From: Puniceicoccaceae bacterium
GTDB lineage: Bacteria; Verrucomicrobiota; Verrucomicrobiia; Opitutales; JAFGAQ01
DNA length: 64,000 bases
Direction of reading: 5' to 3'
Assembly (NCBI GenBank): GCA_040224245.1
Contig: JBEGIR010000063.1
Coordinates: 1-64,000 of the forward strand
Below, in pieces: positions 8,991 through 18,442 of this stretch. Every line of letters starts with the position of its first letter. Position 1 is the first letter of the stretch. The position numbers and the translations under genes were made by a program. The notes under the pieces were generated by a model, which saw only the letters and a list, made by a program, of their open reading frames with translations, was not told where the DNA came from and did not search any database.

Positions 8991-9698
8991 ATGAGACATC
9001 TTACTTCTCCCCAGATTCGGATGGTGGGCGCATGCCTTGCCATGATGGCCATGTTTGGAGTGCTTCACCTGCAAGCCATTACGACGCAGACTCAACAGCA
9101 AGCGATGAGTCCAGACGAGGTTCTTGAGGACCTGATAGCCGGAAATGAACGGTTTGTGAACGGAGTGACGACTCGTCGTGATTTCCTTGCGGAAGCGCGG
9201 CAGAGTGCAACTGAAGGACAGTTCCCAAAGGCCATAATTCTGTCCTGTGTGGATTCACGGGTTCCCGTTGAAATCGTATTTGACCAAGGAATTGGTGACC
9301 TGTTTGTCGGGCGTGTTGCTGGCAACGTGGAGGACATCCAGATGCTGGGAAGCATGGAGTTTGCAACGGCACTTGCGGGTTCCAAGTTGGTAATGGTGCT
9401 GGGGCACGAGTCTTGTGGAGCAATCAAGGGAGCCATTGACCAGGCGAAGCTTGGCAACCTTACAGAATTGCTTCGGGATATTGAACCTGCTGTGCAGGAT
9501 GCAGGTGATGTGGAAGGGAAGCATACGTCGAAGAACCCTGCGTTGGTTGAGGCTGCTACGCTGGCGAATGTGAGACGCACGGTTGAGGATCTGCGCAGTC
9601 GAAGTGACGTGCTTGCGGATCTCGAAGCGAAGGGAAAGATTCGCATCGTAGGAGCATACTACACACTGCACGACGGACGCGTGCGCCTGGTGGAGTGA
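8991..9698 (+). CDS. Exported beta-class carbonic anhydrase
   Basis: A 235-residue enzyme interconverting CO2 and bicarbonate. The zinc site is complete: Cys86 and Asp88-x-Arg90 in SCVDSR, then His139 and Cys142 in GHESC. The first ~30 residues form a hydrophobic stretch (MVGACLAMMAMFGVLHLQA), so the protein is probably exported to the periplasm or anchored in the membrane. It is single, between the M20 peptidase gene and convergent trpC. Confidence 0.95.
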   Translation: MRHLTSPQIRMVGACLAMMAMFGVLHLQAITTQTQQQAMSPDEVLEDLIAGNERFVNGVTTRRDFLAEARQSATEGQFPKAIILSCVDSRVPVEIVFDQGIGDLFVGRVAGNVEDIQMLGSMEFATALAGSKLVMVLGHESCGAIKGAIDQAKLGNLTELLRDIEPAVQDAGDVEGKHTSKNPALVEAATLANVRRTVEDLRSRSDVLADLEAKGKIRIVGAYYTLHDGRVRLVE

Positions 9699-9762
9699 AG
9701 AAGAGCAACTGCTCTACCTCGGAAACATGGATTCGCGAGGCAAGGCTTTGCTCGTTGATGGA

Positions 9763-10566
9763 TCAGAGGGAGTGTAATTCGCGAACGAATTGCTCGGGGT
9801 CGTCGCTCTGCATGAGCGCCTGACCGATCAATACCGCATCCGCTCCCGCATCGCGCGCACGCTGCGCGTCCTCCAGGTCAAAGATGCCACTTTCGCTGAC
9901 TTTGAATATACCTTCCGGGATCATTGGAAACAGAGATTCCGTGATGGCCAGATCGGTTGTGAATCGAGCGAGATCACGATTGTTCACTCCGATGATGCCC
10001 GGGTTGAAGGTGAGTGCACGCTCCAGCTCCGCTTCTGTGTGCACTTCAAAAAGGCAATCAAGCCCCACACGTGTTGCAGACTCCTGCAGGATGCGGATCT
10101 CGGCATCCGACAGTGCGCGAACAATGATCAGGATGATGGAAGCACCCGCCTCAACTGCCTCCAGCACCTGAATGGGATGCACCATAAAATCCTTGCGCAG
10201 GCAGGGGATGGAGCGCTGGTGACGAATGAGAAGCTCCACCACATCCCAGAGATCGCGCATGTGTCCGCCAAAAAACTTCTCGTCGGTGAGGATTGAGAGC
10301 GCGTCGGCTTCGGCATTAAGGTAGCGAATCGCCTGCTCCTCGGCACTGACGCCTTCGGCAATGGAACCGGCGGAAGGGGAGCGACGCTTGATTTCGGCGA
10401 TCACGGATAGCCGTTGCTGCTGTCGCTCCAAGACTCGGGTGAGCAGGAAAGGAGAGGCATCGGGGCGCTTTGCCAGCCGATCCCATTCCCGGTCAGGGAT
10501 GGGACGAATGCGTGGGGCGACTTCCTGCCGCTTCCAGTCCATGATTTCTGCAAGTCGATCACTCAT
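9763..10566 (-). CDS. trpC: Indole-3-glycerol phosphate synthase
   Basis: A 267-residue (beta/alpha)8 enzyme that closes the indole ring in tryptophan synthesis. Motifs in order: SVIAEIKRRSPSAG, LSILTDEKFFGG, PCLRKDFMVHP, LFEVHTEAEL, IGVNNRDL and VSESGI, all typical of TrpC. The length is normal and there is no PRAI fusion. No other trp genes lie next to it, so the tryptophan genes are scattered here. It is divergent from the mazG gene, with their starts about 100 bases apart. Confidence 0.97.
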   Translation of the reverse strand: MSDRLAEIMDWKRQEVAPRIRPIPDREWDRLAKRPDASPFLLTRVLERQQQRLSVIAEIKRRSPSAGSIAEGVSAEEQAIRYLNAEADALSILTDEKFFGGHMRDLWDVVELLIRHQRSIPCLRKDFMVHPIQVLEAVEAGASIILIIVRALSDAEIRILQESATRVGLDCLFEVHTEAELERALTFNPGIIGVNNRDLARFTTDLAITESLFPMIPEGIFKVSESGIFDLEDAQRARDAGADAVLIGQALMQSDDPEQFVRELHSL

Positions 10567-10663
10567 TGAGTGTTTACATCAATACCGGAAATGCCTTGAT
10601 TACAATCCGATTGTGAACAGGAACCCCACCCATTGTGCCTGGGTTCTGAACAGCGATGAACTC

Positions 10664-11329
10664 ATGGAAACTGAACACCCGCACTACCATGCCCTGATCC
10701 AGACGATTGCAACCCTGCGGGCACCCGGTGGTTGTCCATGGGATCAGGAGCAGACACACAGCTCCTTGACGGAATGCCTGATTGAGGAGTGCTCCGAGTT
10801 GCTCGAGGCAATTGACCGGCTCGATTATGAGCACATGGTTGAAGAACTCGGCGATGTGTTGCTCAACGTTGCCATGCAGGCTGAAATCGCGCGCGAGGCG
10901 GGTCATTTTGACATGGAAACGGTCTGCAAACAGGTCAACGAAAAATTGATCCGACGCCATCCCCATGTGTTTGAGCGGGATGCAGACAGCCTTGAGGATT
11001 CGCAACAGGTGCTCAAGCGATGGGAGGAGATCAAGGCAACGGAGGTCAAAAATGGGCCGCAGGCGGCTGAGGATTCGCCCTTTAAACCGCAACCACCCCG
11101 TCTGCCTGCACTGTTGTTTGCGAAAAAAACCTTCAAACAGCTCAGCAAGGCGGGCTTTCAGAATCATCCGACATTGCCGCATGAGACGATGAACTCCTTG
11201 CGAAGTGCCAGTGAGTCCGAGCTTGCCGCCACTCTGTTTTCTGTAGCGGCGGTGTGTCGGGAACGTGGACTGGACCCTGAACTGCTCTGCCGACAGTACA
11301 CGCAGCAGATTCGCGATGCATTGCAATGA
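10664..11329 (+). CDS. mazG: MazG-family nucleoside triphosphate pyrophosphohydrolase
   Basis: A 221-residue enzyme that hydrolyses (d)NTPs to NMP and pyrophosphate. It has the opening LRAPGGCPWDQEQTH, the metal-binding EECSELLEAID and the EELGDVLLNV helix of the first MazG domain; the remaining ~100 residues resemble a weaker second half. I start at ATG 10664; an in-frame GTG at 10612 is possible. The open frame extends into trpC on the other strand, but that part is not gene-like. Its stop overlaps the next start (ATGA), indicating translational coupling to the YgjP-like gene. Confidence 0.93.
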   Translation: METEHPHYHALIQTIATLRAPGGCPWDQEQTHSSLTECLIEECSELLEAIDRLDYEHMVEELGDVLLNVAMQAEIAREAGHFDMETVCKQVNEKLIRRHPHVFERDADSLEDSQQVLKRWEEIKATEVKNGPQAAEDSPFKPQPPRLPALLFAKKTFKQLSKAGFQNHPTLPHETMNSLRSASESELAATLFSVAAVCRERGLDPELLCRQYTQQIRDALQ

Positions 11330-12069
11330 GCGTTGGGCGCAGCAGGATCGCCAGTGGCGCAGATAGCCTGAGCGGAATTCCATTTAACGTGGACATTCGA
11401 GCGCATCCCCGCAGTCGTCGTCTGAAACTGAGCTATCGGGAAGGGCGCGGTTTTTTACTGACCCATCCGCGCCGAGTCGCTTCGCACCAGATCCGCGACT
11501 TTCTGCAAGAACAGCAAGGGTGGATGCGGGAGGTATGGCATCGTCGACAATCACACGAGCGTGATACCCGTTCTCTCCGGGATTTTCTAACGGAACATGC
11601 GGTATTGTCACTGGGTATGACAGAAAAACCAGTTCGTTTCGGTGCAAGCCGGGGGCTACTGGAAGAGCGTGACAATGAAGTGGTGGTATATGACGGCATT
11701 GCGGAACCACAGCTCGTTCGCCAATTGCGGCGGTTGAGTGAGCAGTATTTGCCGCTCCATTTGTTGGAACTCAGTGAAAAGCTGGGGCTTCGCAAATGCA
11801 TCAGCCGAGTGCAGGTGCGCGATCAGCGAAGTCGCTGGGGTTCCTGTTCTTCAAAAGGAAACATCTCCCTGAACTGGAGACTGATCCTGATGCCCCCACT
11901 GCTGCAGCGGCACATCCTTTTGCACGAATTGGCTCACCTGCCTCACCCCGATCATTCGCCAGCATTTTGGGCGTGTCTGAAGCGCTGGGACCCTGCCACT
12001 GCAGAGCATCGTGACGCTGTGCGACAAATGGGTGGGCGATGGATGAGATTGGGACGTTCGAACTCCTGA
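11326..12069 (+). CDS. YgjP/SprT-like zinc metalloprotein (DUF45)
   Basis: A 247-residue protein with a zinc motif HELAHLPHPDHSPAF beginning at residue 200, the form HExxH...DHSxxFW of the YgjP (DUF45) family. DQRSRWGSCSSKGNISLNWRL just before it is also typical. Family members are predicted metal-dependent hydrolases with little biochemistry known. It overlaps mazG by four bases. Confidence 0.9.
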   Translation: MSVGRSRIASGADSLSGIPFNVDIRAHPRSRRLKLSYREGRGFLLTHPRRVASHQIRDFLQEQQGWMREVWHRRQSHERDTRSLRDFLTEHAVLSLGMTEKPVRFGASRGLLEERDNEVVVYDGIAEPQLVRQLRRLSEQYLPLHLLELSEKLGLRKCISRVQVRDQRSRWGSCSSKGNISLNWRLILMPPLLQRHILLHELAHLPHPDHSPAFWACLKRWDPATAEHRDAVRQMGGRWMRLGRSNS

Positions 12070-12150
12070 AAGAAGGAATATCACTGTGCTGGAGAGCCGT
12101 TTTTGAAATTGCCATTGGAGGGAATTTTGCATGAGGATTTGTGTCCAGCC

Positions 12151-13032
12151 ATGAACCTCTCCCTGCGAAAATCCACTTTCCCCACCATTGCCCTAATCAC
12201 GGATTTTGGACAGAGGGACTGGTATGTCGGGAGCATCAAGGGCCAGATTCTGAAGCATCATGCGGAAGCGAGGATCGTCGATATTTCTCATCAGATTCCT
12301 CCAGGTGATATTTGGGCCGCGAGTTATGTGCTGGCCAGCTGCTTGCGTGATTTTCCGGATGGCACCCTGTTTATGGTGGTCGTCGACCCCGGGGTGGGCA
12401 CGGCTCGAAAATGCATCCTCGGACGCATTGGCCAGGCAACGGTCTTGTGTCCGAATAATGGCATTCTCTCCCATTGTCTACACGAGTATGCAAACCAACA
12501 GGGGCCGTTCTTTGAGATCGTGCCCGATATGGATCCGAAATCGCCCATCAGTGCCACCTTTCATGGCCGCGATGTGTTTGCACCGGTTGTGGGTAAGATT
12601 GCAGCGGGTACGCTGCATCCGGATGGACTTGGTCCGATTGTGCACGATCTGGTCGTGCTTCCCATTTCCAAGGCAGAACTGAAGCCGGGTTCCATTCATG
12701 GAACGGTTCAGTATGTCGATCATTTTGGCAATGCGATCACGAACATCTGCCAGTCCGAGCTTCGCCTCCTGAGGTTCAAGCCAGGCGCGTGTGTGCAGGT
12801 TCACCAAACCCTCATACCCTTGCGCTCGACCTTTGGTGAAGTGGAAGAAGGGCAGCCGCTCACCTATATCGGTTCGAATGGATTCCTGGAAGTGGCAGTC
12901 AATCGAGGCAGTGCTGCGCGGCAGTTGAAGCTCAAGGCAGGTCAACAGGTAACACTGCATCTGGACGAAGTAGGTGAAGGGGTGGGTTCCCCCGTCACCG
13001 GAAATCCGGAGGCAACCCCACATGATCGTTGA
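12151..13032 (+). CDS. SAM hydroxide adenosyltransferase (SAM hydrolase, DUF62)
   Basis: A 293-residue enzyme of the fluorinase-like family; characterised bacterial members use water or hydroxide to split S-adenosylmethionine into adenosine and methionine. The signature start IALITDFGQRDWYVGSIKG, the VDISHQIPPGDI segment, DPGVGTAR and FHGRDVFAP are all present, as is the C-terminal IGSNGFLEVAVNRG. I choose ATG 12151; an upstream TTG (12103) with GGAGAG ahead of it is an alternative. The next gene starts inside its 3' end. Confidence 0.93.
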   Translation: MNLSLRKSTFPTIALITDFGQRDWYVGSIKGQILKHHAEARIVDISHQIPPGDIWAASYVLASCLRDFPDGTLFMVVVDPGVGTARKCILGRIGQATVLCPNNGILSHCLHEYANQQGPFFEIVPDMDPKSPISATFHGRDVFAPVVGKIAAGTLHPDGLGPIVHDLVVLPISKAELKPGSIHGTVQYVDHFGNAITNICQSELRLLRFKPGACVQVHQTLIPLRSTFGEVEEGQPLTYIGSNGFLEVAVNRGSAARQLKLKAGQQVTLHLDEVGEGVGSPVTGNPEATPHDR

Positions 13033-14026
13033 ACCCGAGTGTCTGGATGCCATGAAAAGTATCGTAATCGTCATGCTTCTGGGGTTGTTGGCAGTGCTGT
13101 TGTTAGGGTTGCTCGGACCCCGACCGGTTCTCCGGAAAGTGCCGCATCAGATTCCCGAGATCCCCGGGGATGTGGATGCATACCTGGCCTCCCGCGAGTC
13201 CTCGACGAGCGAAGCCATCCGACCCGGCCTGCAGGCCGAAGTCATCTGGGCCTATCCCGACAAGCGCCGCACCCGGCGATCACTGGTCTATCTGCATGGA
13301 TTTTCATCCAGTCGCGGAGAACTTTCACCCGTGCTCGAAACCCTGGCATCTGAGTGGCAGGCCAATGTATTTTTCACCCGATTTCGGGGCCATGGCAGTG
13401 AATCAGGCAATTTGCTGAAGGGTTTGAATCTGGATGATTGGATGCACGATGCGCTGGAAGCACGTGCGATTGGAGAACAGATTGGAGAGGAAGTGCTACT
13501 GGTGGGAACGTCGCATGGAGCATTGCTCGCCAGTTGGGTGGCAACTGTTGATGGGTTCCGCTCCGAACTTGCGGGCCTAGTGCTGATCAGTCCGAATTTT
13601 GCTCCGGCAGATCCCCGCACCCGACTACTCATCCTACCGTGGGCGCGTCAGGTTCTTCCCTGGGTTTTTGGGAAGAAGCGGGATTGGGATCCCCAAAATT
13701 CGGGGCATGAATATTATTGGAACACCGTCTATCCCAGTGATGCGCTGTTTCCCATGATGGCACAAGTGAATTTCATCACTCCGCGAACCCCCGACCAGCT
13801 CGATGTCCCCGTGTTGGTGCTGTATTCGCCGAATGACGTGACCGTGGATCCGATGGCCATCGAAGCAGCCTATGCCCGCTTCCCCTCGAAATCCAAGCGC
13901 TTGATCCAGATGCCGCCGGTTGGTGATCGGAATCAGCACATTCTCGCAGGCGACATTTTGTCACCCGAATCCAGTGAAACGGTGATCATGGAGATCCAGA
14001 ACTTTGTGGAAATGCTGCCGAAGTGA
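13022..14026 (+). CDS. Membrane-anchored alpha/beta hydrolase
   Basis: A 334-residue serine hydrolase. One N-terminal hydrophobic helix (about 13-31) suggests membrane anchoring or export. The body has the oxyanion region VYLHGFSSS, the nucleophile elbow GTSHGA, a late Asp in YSPNDVTVDP, and a C-terminal His in RNQHILAGD. A GGAGG ribosome site nine bases ahead supports ATG 13022, so it overlaps the previous gene by 11 bases. The substrate is unknown; carboxylesterase or lysophospholipase-like activity is plausible. Confidence 0.88.
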   Translation: MIVEPECLDAMKSIVIVMLLGLLAVLLLGLLGPRPVLRKVPHQIPEIPGDVDAYLASRESSTSEAIRPGLQAEVIWAYPDKRRTRRSLVYLHGFSSSRGELSPVLETLASEWQANVFFTRFRGHGSESGNLLKGLNLDDWMHDALEARAIGEQIGEEVLLVGTSHGALLASWVATVDGFRSELAGLVLISPNFAPADPRTRLLILPWARQVLPWVFGKKRDWDPQNSGHEYYWNTVYPSDALFPMMAQVNFITPRTPDQLDVPVLVLYSPNDVTVDPMAIEAAYARFPSKSKRLIQMPPVGDRNQHILAGDILSPESSETVIMEIQNFVEMLPK

Positions 14027-14092
14027 TGCTCCGAAAGCTCGAAAGCACGCTCAGGGGGAAGCTGTTGTCAACGCATAAGCGAAGAGAACTTG

Positions 14093-14974
14093 TCAGTTGC
14101 CACGGGAGTCTGCATCGTCCTCAGATTCCGGAAGGGAAGCGGCCCGTTGGGCAAGCTCTGCACGGGTGATGGAGTACGTGGCTCCACATCGCGGGCAGTT
14201 CACATCGGCGAATTCGGCATCCCCAAATATCGATTCGGCATCCTGTTTCATCATGGGTGCGAGCAGGGCTGCAATCTTCTCATGGGTGCATCCACAGGAC
14301 CAGTAGAAAGTTCGGGTTTCAAGCAGGTTGACGGTCTCCGTGGAGTCCAGTTGCAGCACGGTTTGAAGGTCCACGTGGGTGAACCAACCTTCATCGTAGT
14401 CCGGGTGGGCAGAGACGAGGGCAAAGCGGTGGTTGCCCAAATCAAAAAAACGGGCAGGACGTTGCTCGCTGACATTGTAGAATTGATGAATGGCGGACTG
14501 AGCAGTGGAACCGCTGAACTCAATCATGCTCAGATGGGGTTCGCGGTTGGGGCGATGCAACTCCTGGTGCATTTCTCCCATTTCGGCGACCTTGACATGC
14601 TGCTGGAAAAAGCGTCCGGTGACGGTTCCGAGTTCTGCATCTGCGGCGAAAAAGAAGCTGACTACCGGAGTTGGATAGCGCAGCGTCCAGGCTACCATTT
14701 CATTGCGCGGACGTGAGGCTGCATGCAGTGTAAAAGCTGCCAGCAGTTGGTCGAAGAGCGGAGCAATGTTTGCAGGAACCTCAATGCCGTGTTCCACTCG
14801 GTGTGCAGCGACGTTTTCAAATAGAACGCTGGCATCCATTTCCGAGATCAGCACATTTCGCGTGCGTACGAAACGGTTTGAGACTACAAAACCGTTGGGC
14901 ATGCGGGAATCAGGCTGCGTCAATTTTTCCATAAAACGGGTGTATGGCAAAGCACTGTAGCGATGCAAGTCCAT
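14093..14974 (-). CDS. hslO: Hsp33-type redox chaperone
   Basis: A 293-residue holdase chaperone turned on by oxidation. The four zinc cysteines are present near the C-terminus: SCGC about residue 235, and CPRC about 30 residues later, the CxC...CxxC order of Hsp33. The N-terminal part contains RFVRTRNVL and ASVLFENVAAHRVEHG, consistent with the substrate-binding domain. It acts in the cytosol during oxidative or heat stress. It lies downstream of an Lrp-like regulator on the same strand, separated by about 115 bases. Confidence 0.93.
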   Translation of the reverse strand: MDLHRYSALPYTRFMEKLTQPDSRMPNGFVVSNRFVRTRNVLISEMDASVLFENVAAHRVEHGIEVPANIAPLFDQLLAAFTLHAASRPRNEMVAWTLRYPTPVVSFFFAADAELGTVTGRFFQQHVKVAEMGEMHQELHRPNREPHLSMIEFSGSTAQSAIHQFYNVSEQRPARFFDLGNHRFALVSAHPDYDEGWFTHVDLQTVLQLDSTETVNLLETRTFYWSCGCTHEKIAALLAPMMKQDAESIFGDAEFADVNCPRCGATYSITRAELAQRAASLPESEDDADSRGN

Positions 14975-15091
14975 CCTTGGTTTTTACGGTGCGGAAGTTG
15001 CGCATCGCTCAACGGATCCGCAAAGGGCAGTGGTGGTCATCGAACAGCCCAGTCACAGCTTTTTCAACTGGGCCTAGAAATCGGACGGATA

Positions 15092-15607
15092 TCAGACGGG
15101 AGTCTGGTGTTTTTTGCGCTTGGTCAGGGACCAGGCCGTACTGGTGGTCAATACTGCCGGATGGGATCGAAGAAACTGGGTGACATATTCCCCAACCTTG
15201 TCCGCATCATCGGAATAGAGAATGACCACAATGTCATGGTCTCCGCCGAGTAGAACATGCGTGCCGCCAAAGGCAATGCCGCGACTGAGTTCGTTTCCGT
15301 TGTGGAAGGACTCAGCAATCTCACGACAGAGCCGGGCCTGGTAGTCATTTCCGAGGTCATCTCCGGCGTGTGGATCGAGTCCGGGGTACTGGGTTTCCAT
15401 GAAGATCCAGAATCGGAAAATCTTGGGTCCATAATTCTTCACGTGAAACGAAGGAACAATGTATCCTTCATCCTGAAGGTTGCGCCAATGTTTCTGGACT
15501 GCCGGGTAGGTCACTCCCAGTTTCTTGGCAACTTCTTCGCGAGTGGTTGACGGGTTCTCCAGGAGAATGGAGAGAATTTTCTCTGGAATGTCTGATTTCT
15601 TTGGCAT
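15092..15607 (-). CDS. Lrp/AsnC-like transcriptional regulator
   Basis: A 171-residue protein with an N-terminal winged helix-turn-helix (IPEKILSILLENPSTTREEVAKKLGVTYPAVQKHWRNL read in parts, residues 7-45) and a C-terminal ~100-residue domain with strand-rich GGDHDIVVILYSDD, similar to the effector/dimer region of Lrp/AsnC regulators. The C-terminal tail is basic. The target cannot be read; the downstream hslO gene is one candidate. The ligand is unknown. Confidence 0.75.
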   Translation of the reverse strand: MPKKSDIPEKILSILLENPSTTREEVAKKLGVTYPAVQKHWRNLQDEGYIVPSFHVKNYGPKIFRFWIFMETQYPGLDPHAGDDLGNDYQARLCREIAESFHNGNELSRGIAFGGTHVLLGGDHDIVVILYSDDADKVGEYVTQFLRSHPAVLTTSTAWSLTKRKKHQTPV

Positions 15608-16033
15608 GCTTGCGCAGTTCAGTTTGATGAGTTCGAAAAAGAACCCCTATGAACAAGAGTCAGTGCTATTGTAAGGGACGCGTTAATATGGAATAGAACA
15701 AGGAATAAACAAGATTAATTTCCTATGAAATTTGAGTTATTGTTTTTTTTTAGGATGGAAAATTGCATGAATTGCGACAAGAAACCACACGCCATAGCAG
15801 TGTTGCGATAAACGGCGATCAGGATTTATACGGTATTGTCAACTGGACTTAGCCAGAAATGCGCCAATCGTTGTTTCTGGATACGAATAAAGCAGGATAT
15901 TCGAAGAATCGATGATGCGCTGCAAACATTGTTCAAAAATGCACACATCCCCTTCGCGCTGCGGGGATGCTTTCCGGCAGGATTGCGGTGACACTTCTTC
16001 AAATCCCAGCGGGGATCCAGAAGATCGGGGATG
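15608..16033. other. Intergenic region with regulator promoter and GH31 terminator
   Basis: No gene seen. Bases 15660-15770 are markedly AT-rich (TTATTGTTTTTTTTTAGG) and probably hold the promoter of the regulator that starts at 15607. The right part contains the terminator of the GH31 gene. Confidence 0.5.
15935..15969 (-). terminator. Intrinsic terminator of the GH31 gene
   Basis: On minus, CATCCCC (15969-15963) pairs with GGGGATG (15952-15946) around a 10-base loop and is followed by a five-base U-run (15939-15935). It lies about 65 bases after the GH31 stop codon. Confidence 0.7.
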
Positions 16034-18322
16034 TTACGGATGCATGTGGATCTCCAGAATGCCCGGAGAGGACAGGTCAGCCTGCGAAAGTTGGCAGGAA
16101 TGCAATGATCCATTCGATTGCAGAGGGAGTTCCCGTGCCTTCCACTTTACGGATTGCACCGGGAGAGGCGTGACCCATTCCAGGCGTGTATTGTGGGGCA
16201 GAGCGGGGATTTCCACCTCGATCCGGTTTGGGTGACGGTGCAGGTGAACAATCTGTTCTTGCTGGGGGCTGGAGGGATCGATGTAAATGAAACGGTAGCT
16301 CTCTCCGGGCTTTCCCGGAAACAGGTGCAGTGTCAGATGAGATGGATCCGTTGCCCACTGGCGATCACTGCCACGGTAAATGTTACCACTGATGTAGAGG
16401 CTGTTTGCCCGCACAAAGCGCGGAATGTGGTGCAGGGGAGCATCGACGGTGATCCTGCGGGCACCCTCGATAACGGTTGCTGGGTCGTCAAAAGCATGCC
16501 AGCTCCCTTCGGGCAGGTAGAGAGTGCGCTCAGTTCCCTTGTCAAATACCGGTGCCACGAGGATTGAATCCCCAAGGAGGAACTGATCCCACAAGTCGTA
16601 GGTTGCAGGATCCGTCAAGTCTGCGTAGGCCATCGGCTGCATGAGCACTCCCTGGGTTGCGGAGCGATTGGCCAGCGAGTACAAGGTGGGCAACAGACGC
16701 ATGCGCTCTTCACAAACTTCGCGGAAAATCTGCTGCAGGCGTGTGGAATAGTGCCACGGCATGCGGTCCTTGCCACTGCCGCCGGCACCGTCGAGTTTGA
16801 TTTCAAACAACCCGCTCATGGCACCCGCCTGCAGCCAGCGAATGTAGAGATCCTCGGGGATGTCACCCTCTCCAAGGTATCCGCCCACATCACTTCCCCA
16901 GATGGGAAATCCCATGAATCCGACACGCATGGCATTGGCAAAATTTCCCCGAAATCCCGCCCAGCTTGAACGCGGATCACCGCCCCAAATCGCGCTGAGG
17001 TATGGCTGCACGCGGTGATAGGCAGCGCGCGCAAAATTGAAATGATCGTCGCCCCATTCCTGGGTCAGCGCGTCGTGATGTACTTTCGAAAAGAGATAGA
17101 CATAGCGGTTGCGTCGAAAAGGTTCAGTGATGTTGGCATCCGTCCAGGGTGCGTAGGAAGGGAACCGTTCATCGGCCCGATCCATTTTGTGACCTCGCAC
17201 ACCGTGCACATATTGTTGGGATTTCAGTTCATGCTGAAAAGCCTGTACGCTTTCGGGATCACTGAGGTCGAGATAGGTATGCCAGTCGTCGAGATGGTGA
17301 GAAAAGCGTGCATCTCCAAAAAATGCGGTGGAGGTCCAGGTCATGAACTCGACACCATGGGTATTGTTCAGGGTTGCGATCCATTCCCCCGGGTTTTCAA
17401 AACCCTGCCCAAAATTCATGTGAGACCACCGATGAGCGCCATCGCTGTAGGGCCGGTCGACAAACCAAGCGGTGGCGGGGATGCGCAGTTGGTCAAACCC
17501 TTTGGCATCGGCGAGGATTTCGGCTGCACCTCCGGCATTGTCATCGCGCCATAGTATGGGACCCATTGCCCAGACGGGGACTGTCTTGGGAGCACCGATG
17601 ACTTGATAATAGGAGCGGAGAATATCGGTTCCGTTGCTTCCGAAAAACACATACCAGTCCAGTGCTCCGGTGGCGTGAGTGATACGGTGGGTTTTTTCAA
17701 TGGATGCAAAATGGTAGCGTCCGCGTGCAAAGCTATCAAAAAAGGCACCATACCCGGCACTGCTCATGTAGAATGCAGAAAATGCGGAGGCGTAGTTTTC
17801 CACAAGGGTTTCACCATCACTTTTCACCTCAACCTCAATGACAGAACCCCGAAGGTCAGGAGATAGCTGATTATCGGGTTGCAAAGGCTCACTCAGCCCA
17901 AATGCATGGTCACCGGAGTCCTCCAATACCAGTGTGACATGCTCGGCCCAATCGGGAGAGCCATGCAGGCGAACACCGCCGGGAATGGCTTCAAGCCAGA
18001 GGGTCGCAATGCGTGGACTTTCATCATCAGCGTGATGCCAGAAATCGACCTCCACGGGATAGGAGGCGATGATGTTGAGGCAGCCGTCGCGCGAACCCTG
18101 TTCCACCTTGAGGGACAGTGGGGATTTCCAGTCAAACTGAATGGATTGCAGACTGAGAATCTTCCGGGACTGATGGTGAACCTCAATGACTCCATTTTCC
18201 TCTGAAACACGGACAAAGGTTTGCCCGGTGAGTTCGAATTCGGAAGCGGCAAGATGCGGGTGAAGTTGGCTGATCGACAGCAAGGCCACACACAGAACGG
18301 GGGACAAAATGCGTTTCATCAT
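16034..18322 (-). CDS. Secreted GH31 glycoside hydrolase
   Basis: A 762-residue family 31 enzyme with an N-terminal signal peptide (ILSPVLCVALLSISQLHPHLAAS). The (beta/alpha)8 domain occupies about 245-560. The likely nucleophile is Asp381 in GHKMDRADE and the acid/base Asp449 in IWGGDPRSSW; GFPIWGSDVGGY and the RMPWHYSTRLQQIF segment follow, then C-terminal beta domains. GH31 members act on alpha-glucosides, alpha-xylosides or related sugars; the specificity cannot be read. Exported action on oligosaccharides fits the CE15 and NDP-sugar genes elsewhere in the window. A strong hairpin separates it from the reductase upstream, so it may have its own promoter. Confidence 0.92.
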   Translation of the reverse strand: MMKRILSPVLCVALLSISQLHPHLAASEFELTGQTFVRVSEENGVIEVHHQSRKILSLQSIQFDWKSPLSLKVEQGSRDGCLNIIASYPVEVDFWHHADDESPRIATLWLEAIPGGVRLHGSPDWAEHVTLVLEDSGDHAFGLSEPLQPDNQLSPDLRGSVIEVEVKSDGETLVENYASAFSAFYMSSAGYGAFFDSFARGRYHFASIEKTHRITHATGALDWYVFFGSNGTDILRSYYQVIGAPKTVPVWAMGPILWRDDNAGGAAEILADAKGFDQLRIPATAWFVDRPYSDGAHRWSHMNFGQGFENPGEWIATLNNTHGVEFMTWTSTAFFGDARFSHHLDDWHTYLDLSDPESVQAFQHELKSQQYVHGVRGHKMDRADERFPSYAPWTDANITEPFRRNRYVYLFSKVHHDALTQEWGDDHFNFARAAYHRVQPYLSAIWGGDPRSSWAGFRGNFANAMRVGFMGFPIWGSDVGGYLGEGDIPEDLYIRWLQAGAMSGLFEIKLDGAGGSGKDRMPWHYSTRLQQIFREVCEERMRLLPTLYSLANRSATQGVLMQPMAYADLTDPATYDLWDQFLLGDSILVAPVFDKGTERTLYLPEGSWHAFDDPATVIEGARRITVDAPLHHIPRFVRANSLYISGNIYRGSDRQWATDPSHLTLHLFPGKPGESYRFIYIDPSSPQQEQIVHLHRHPNRIEVEIPALPHNTRLEWVTPLPVQSVKWKARELPLQSNGSLHSCQLSQADLSSPGILEIHMHP

Positions 18323-18356
18323 GGTAGGGTAGGTGGGGTTAGAGTTGTGCGAAGGA

Positions 18357-18390
18357 AGCCTTCACCTGGGTTCCCAGGTGAAGGCTCTTT
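18357..18390. terminator. Strong hairpin between aldo/keto reductase and GH31 genes
   Basis: AGCCTTCACCTGGG (18357-18370) pairs perfectly with CCCAGGTGAAGGCT (18373-18386). A CTTTT run follows on the plus side; on minus the tail is CTTCCTTC. It probably ends the minus-strand operon coming from 23.7 kb and isolates the GH31 gene. Confidence 0.65.
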
Positions 18391-18442
18391 TGCATTATAC
18401 CCAAATGATGAAAAGGCATTGGGTTGTGCATGCAACCTTCTG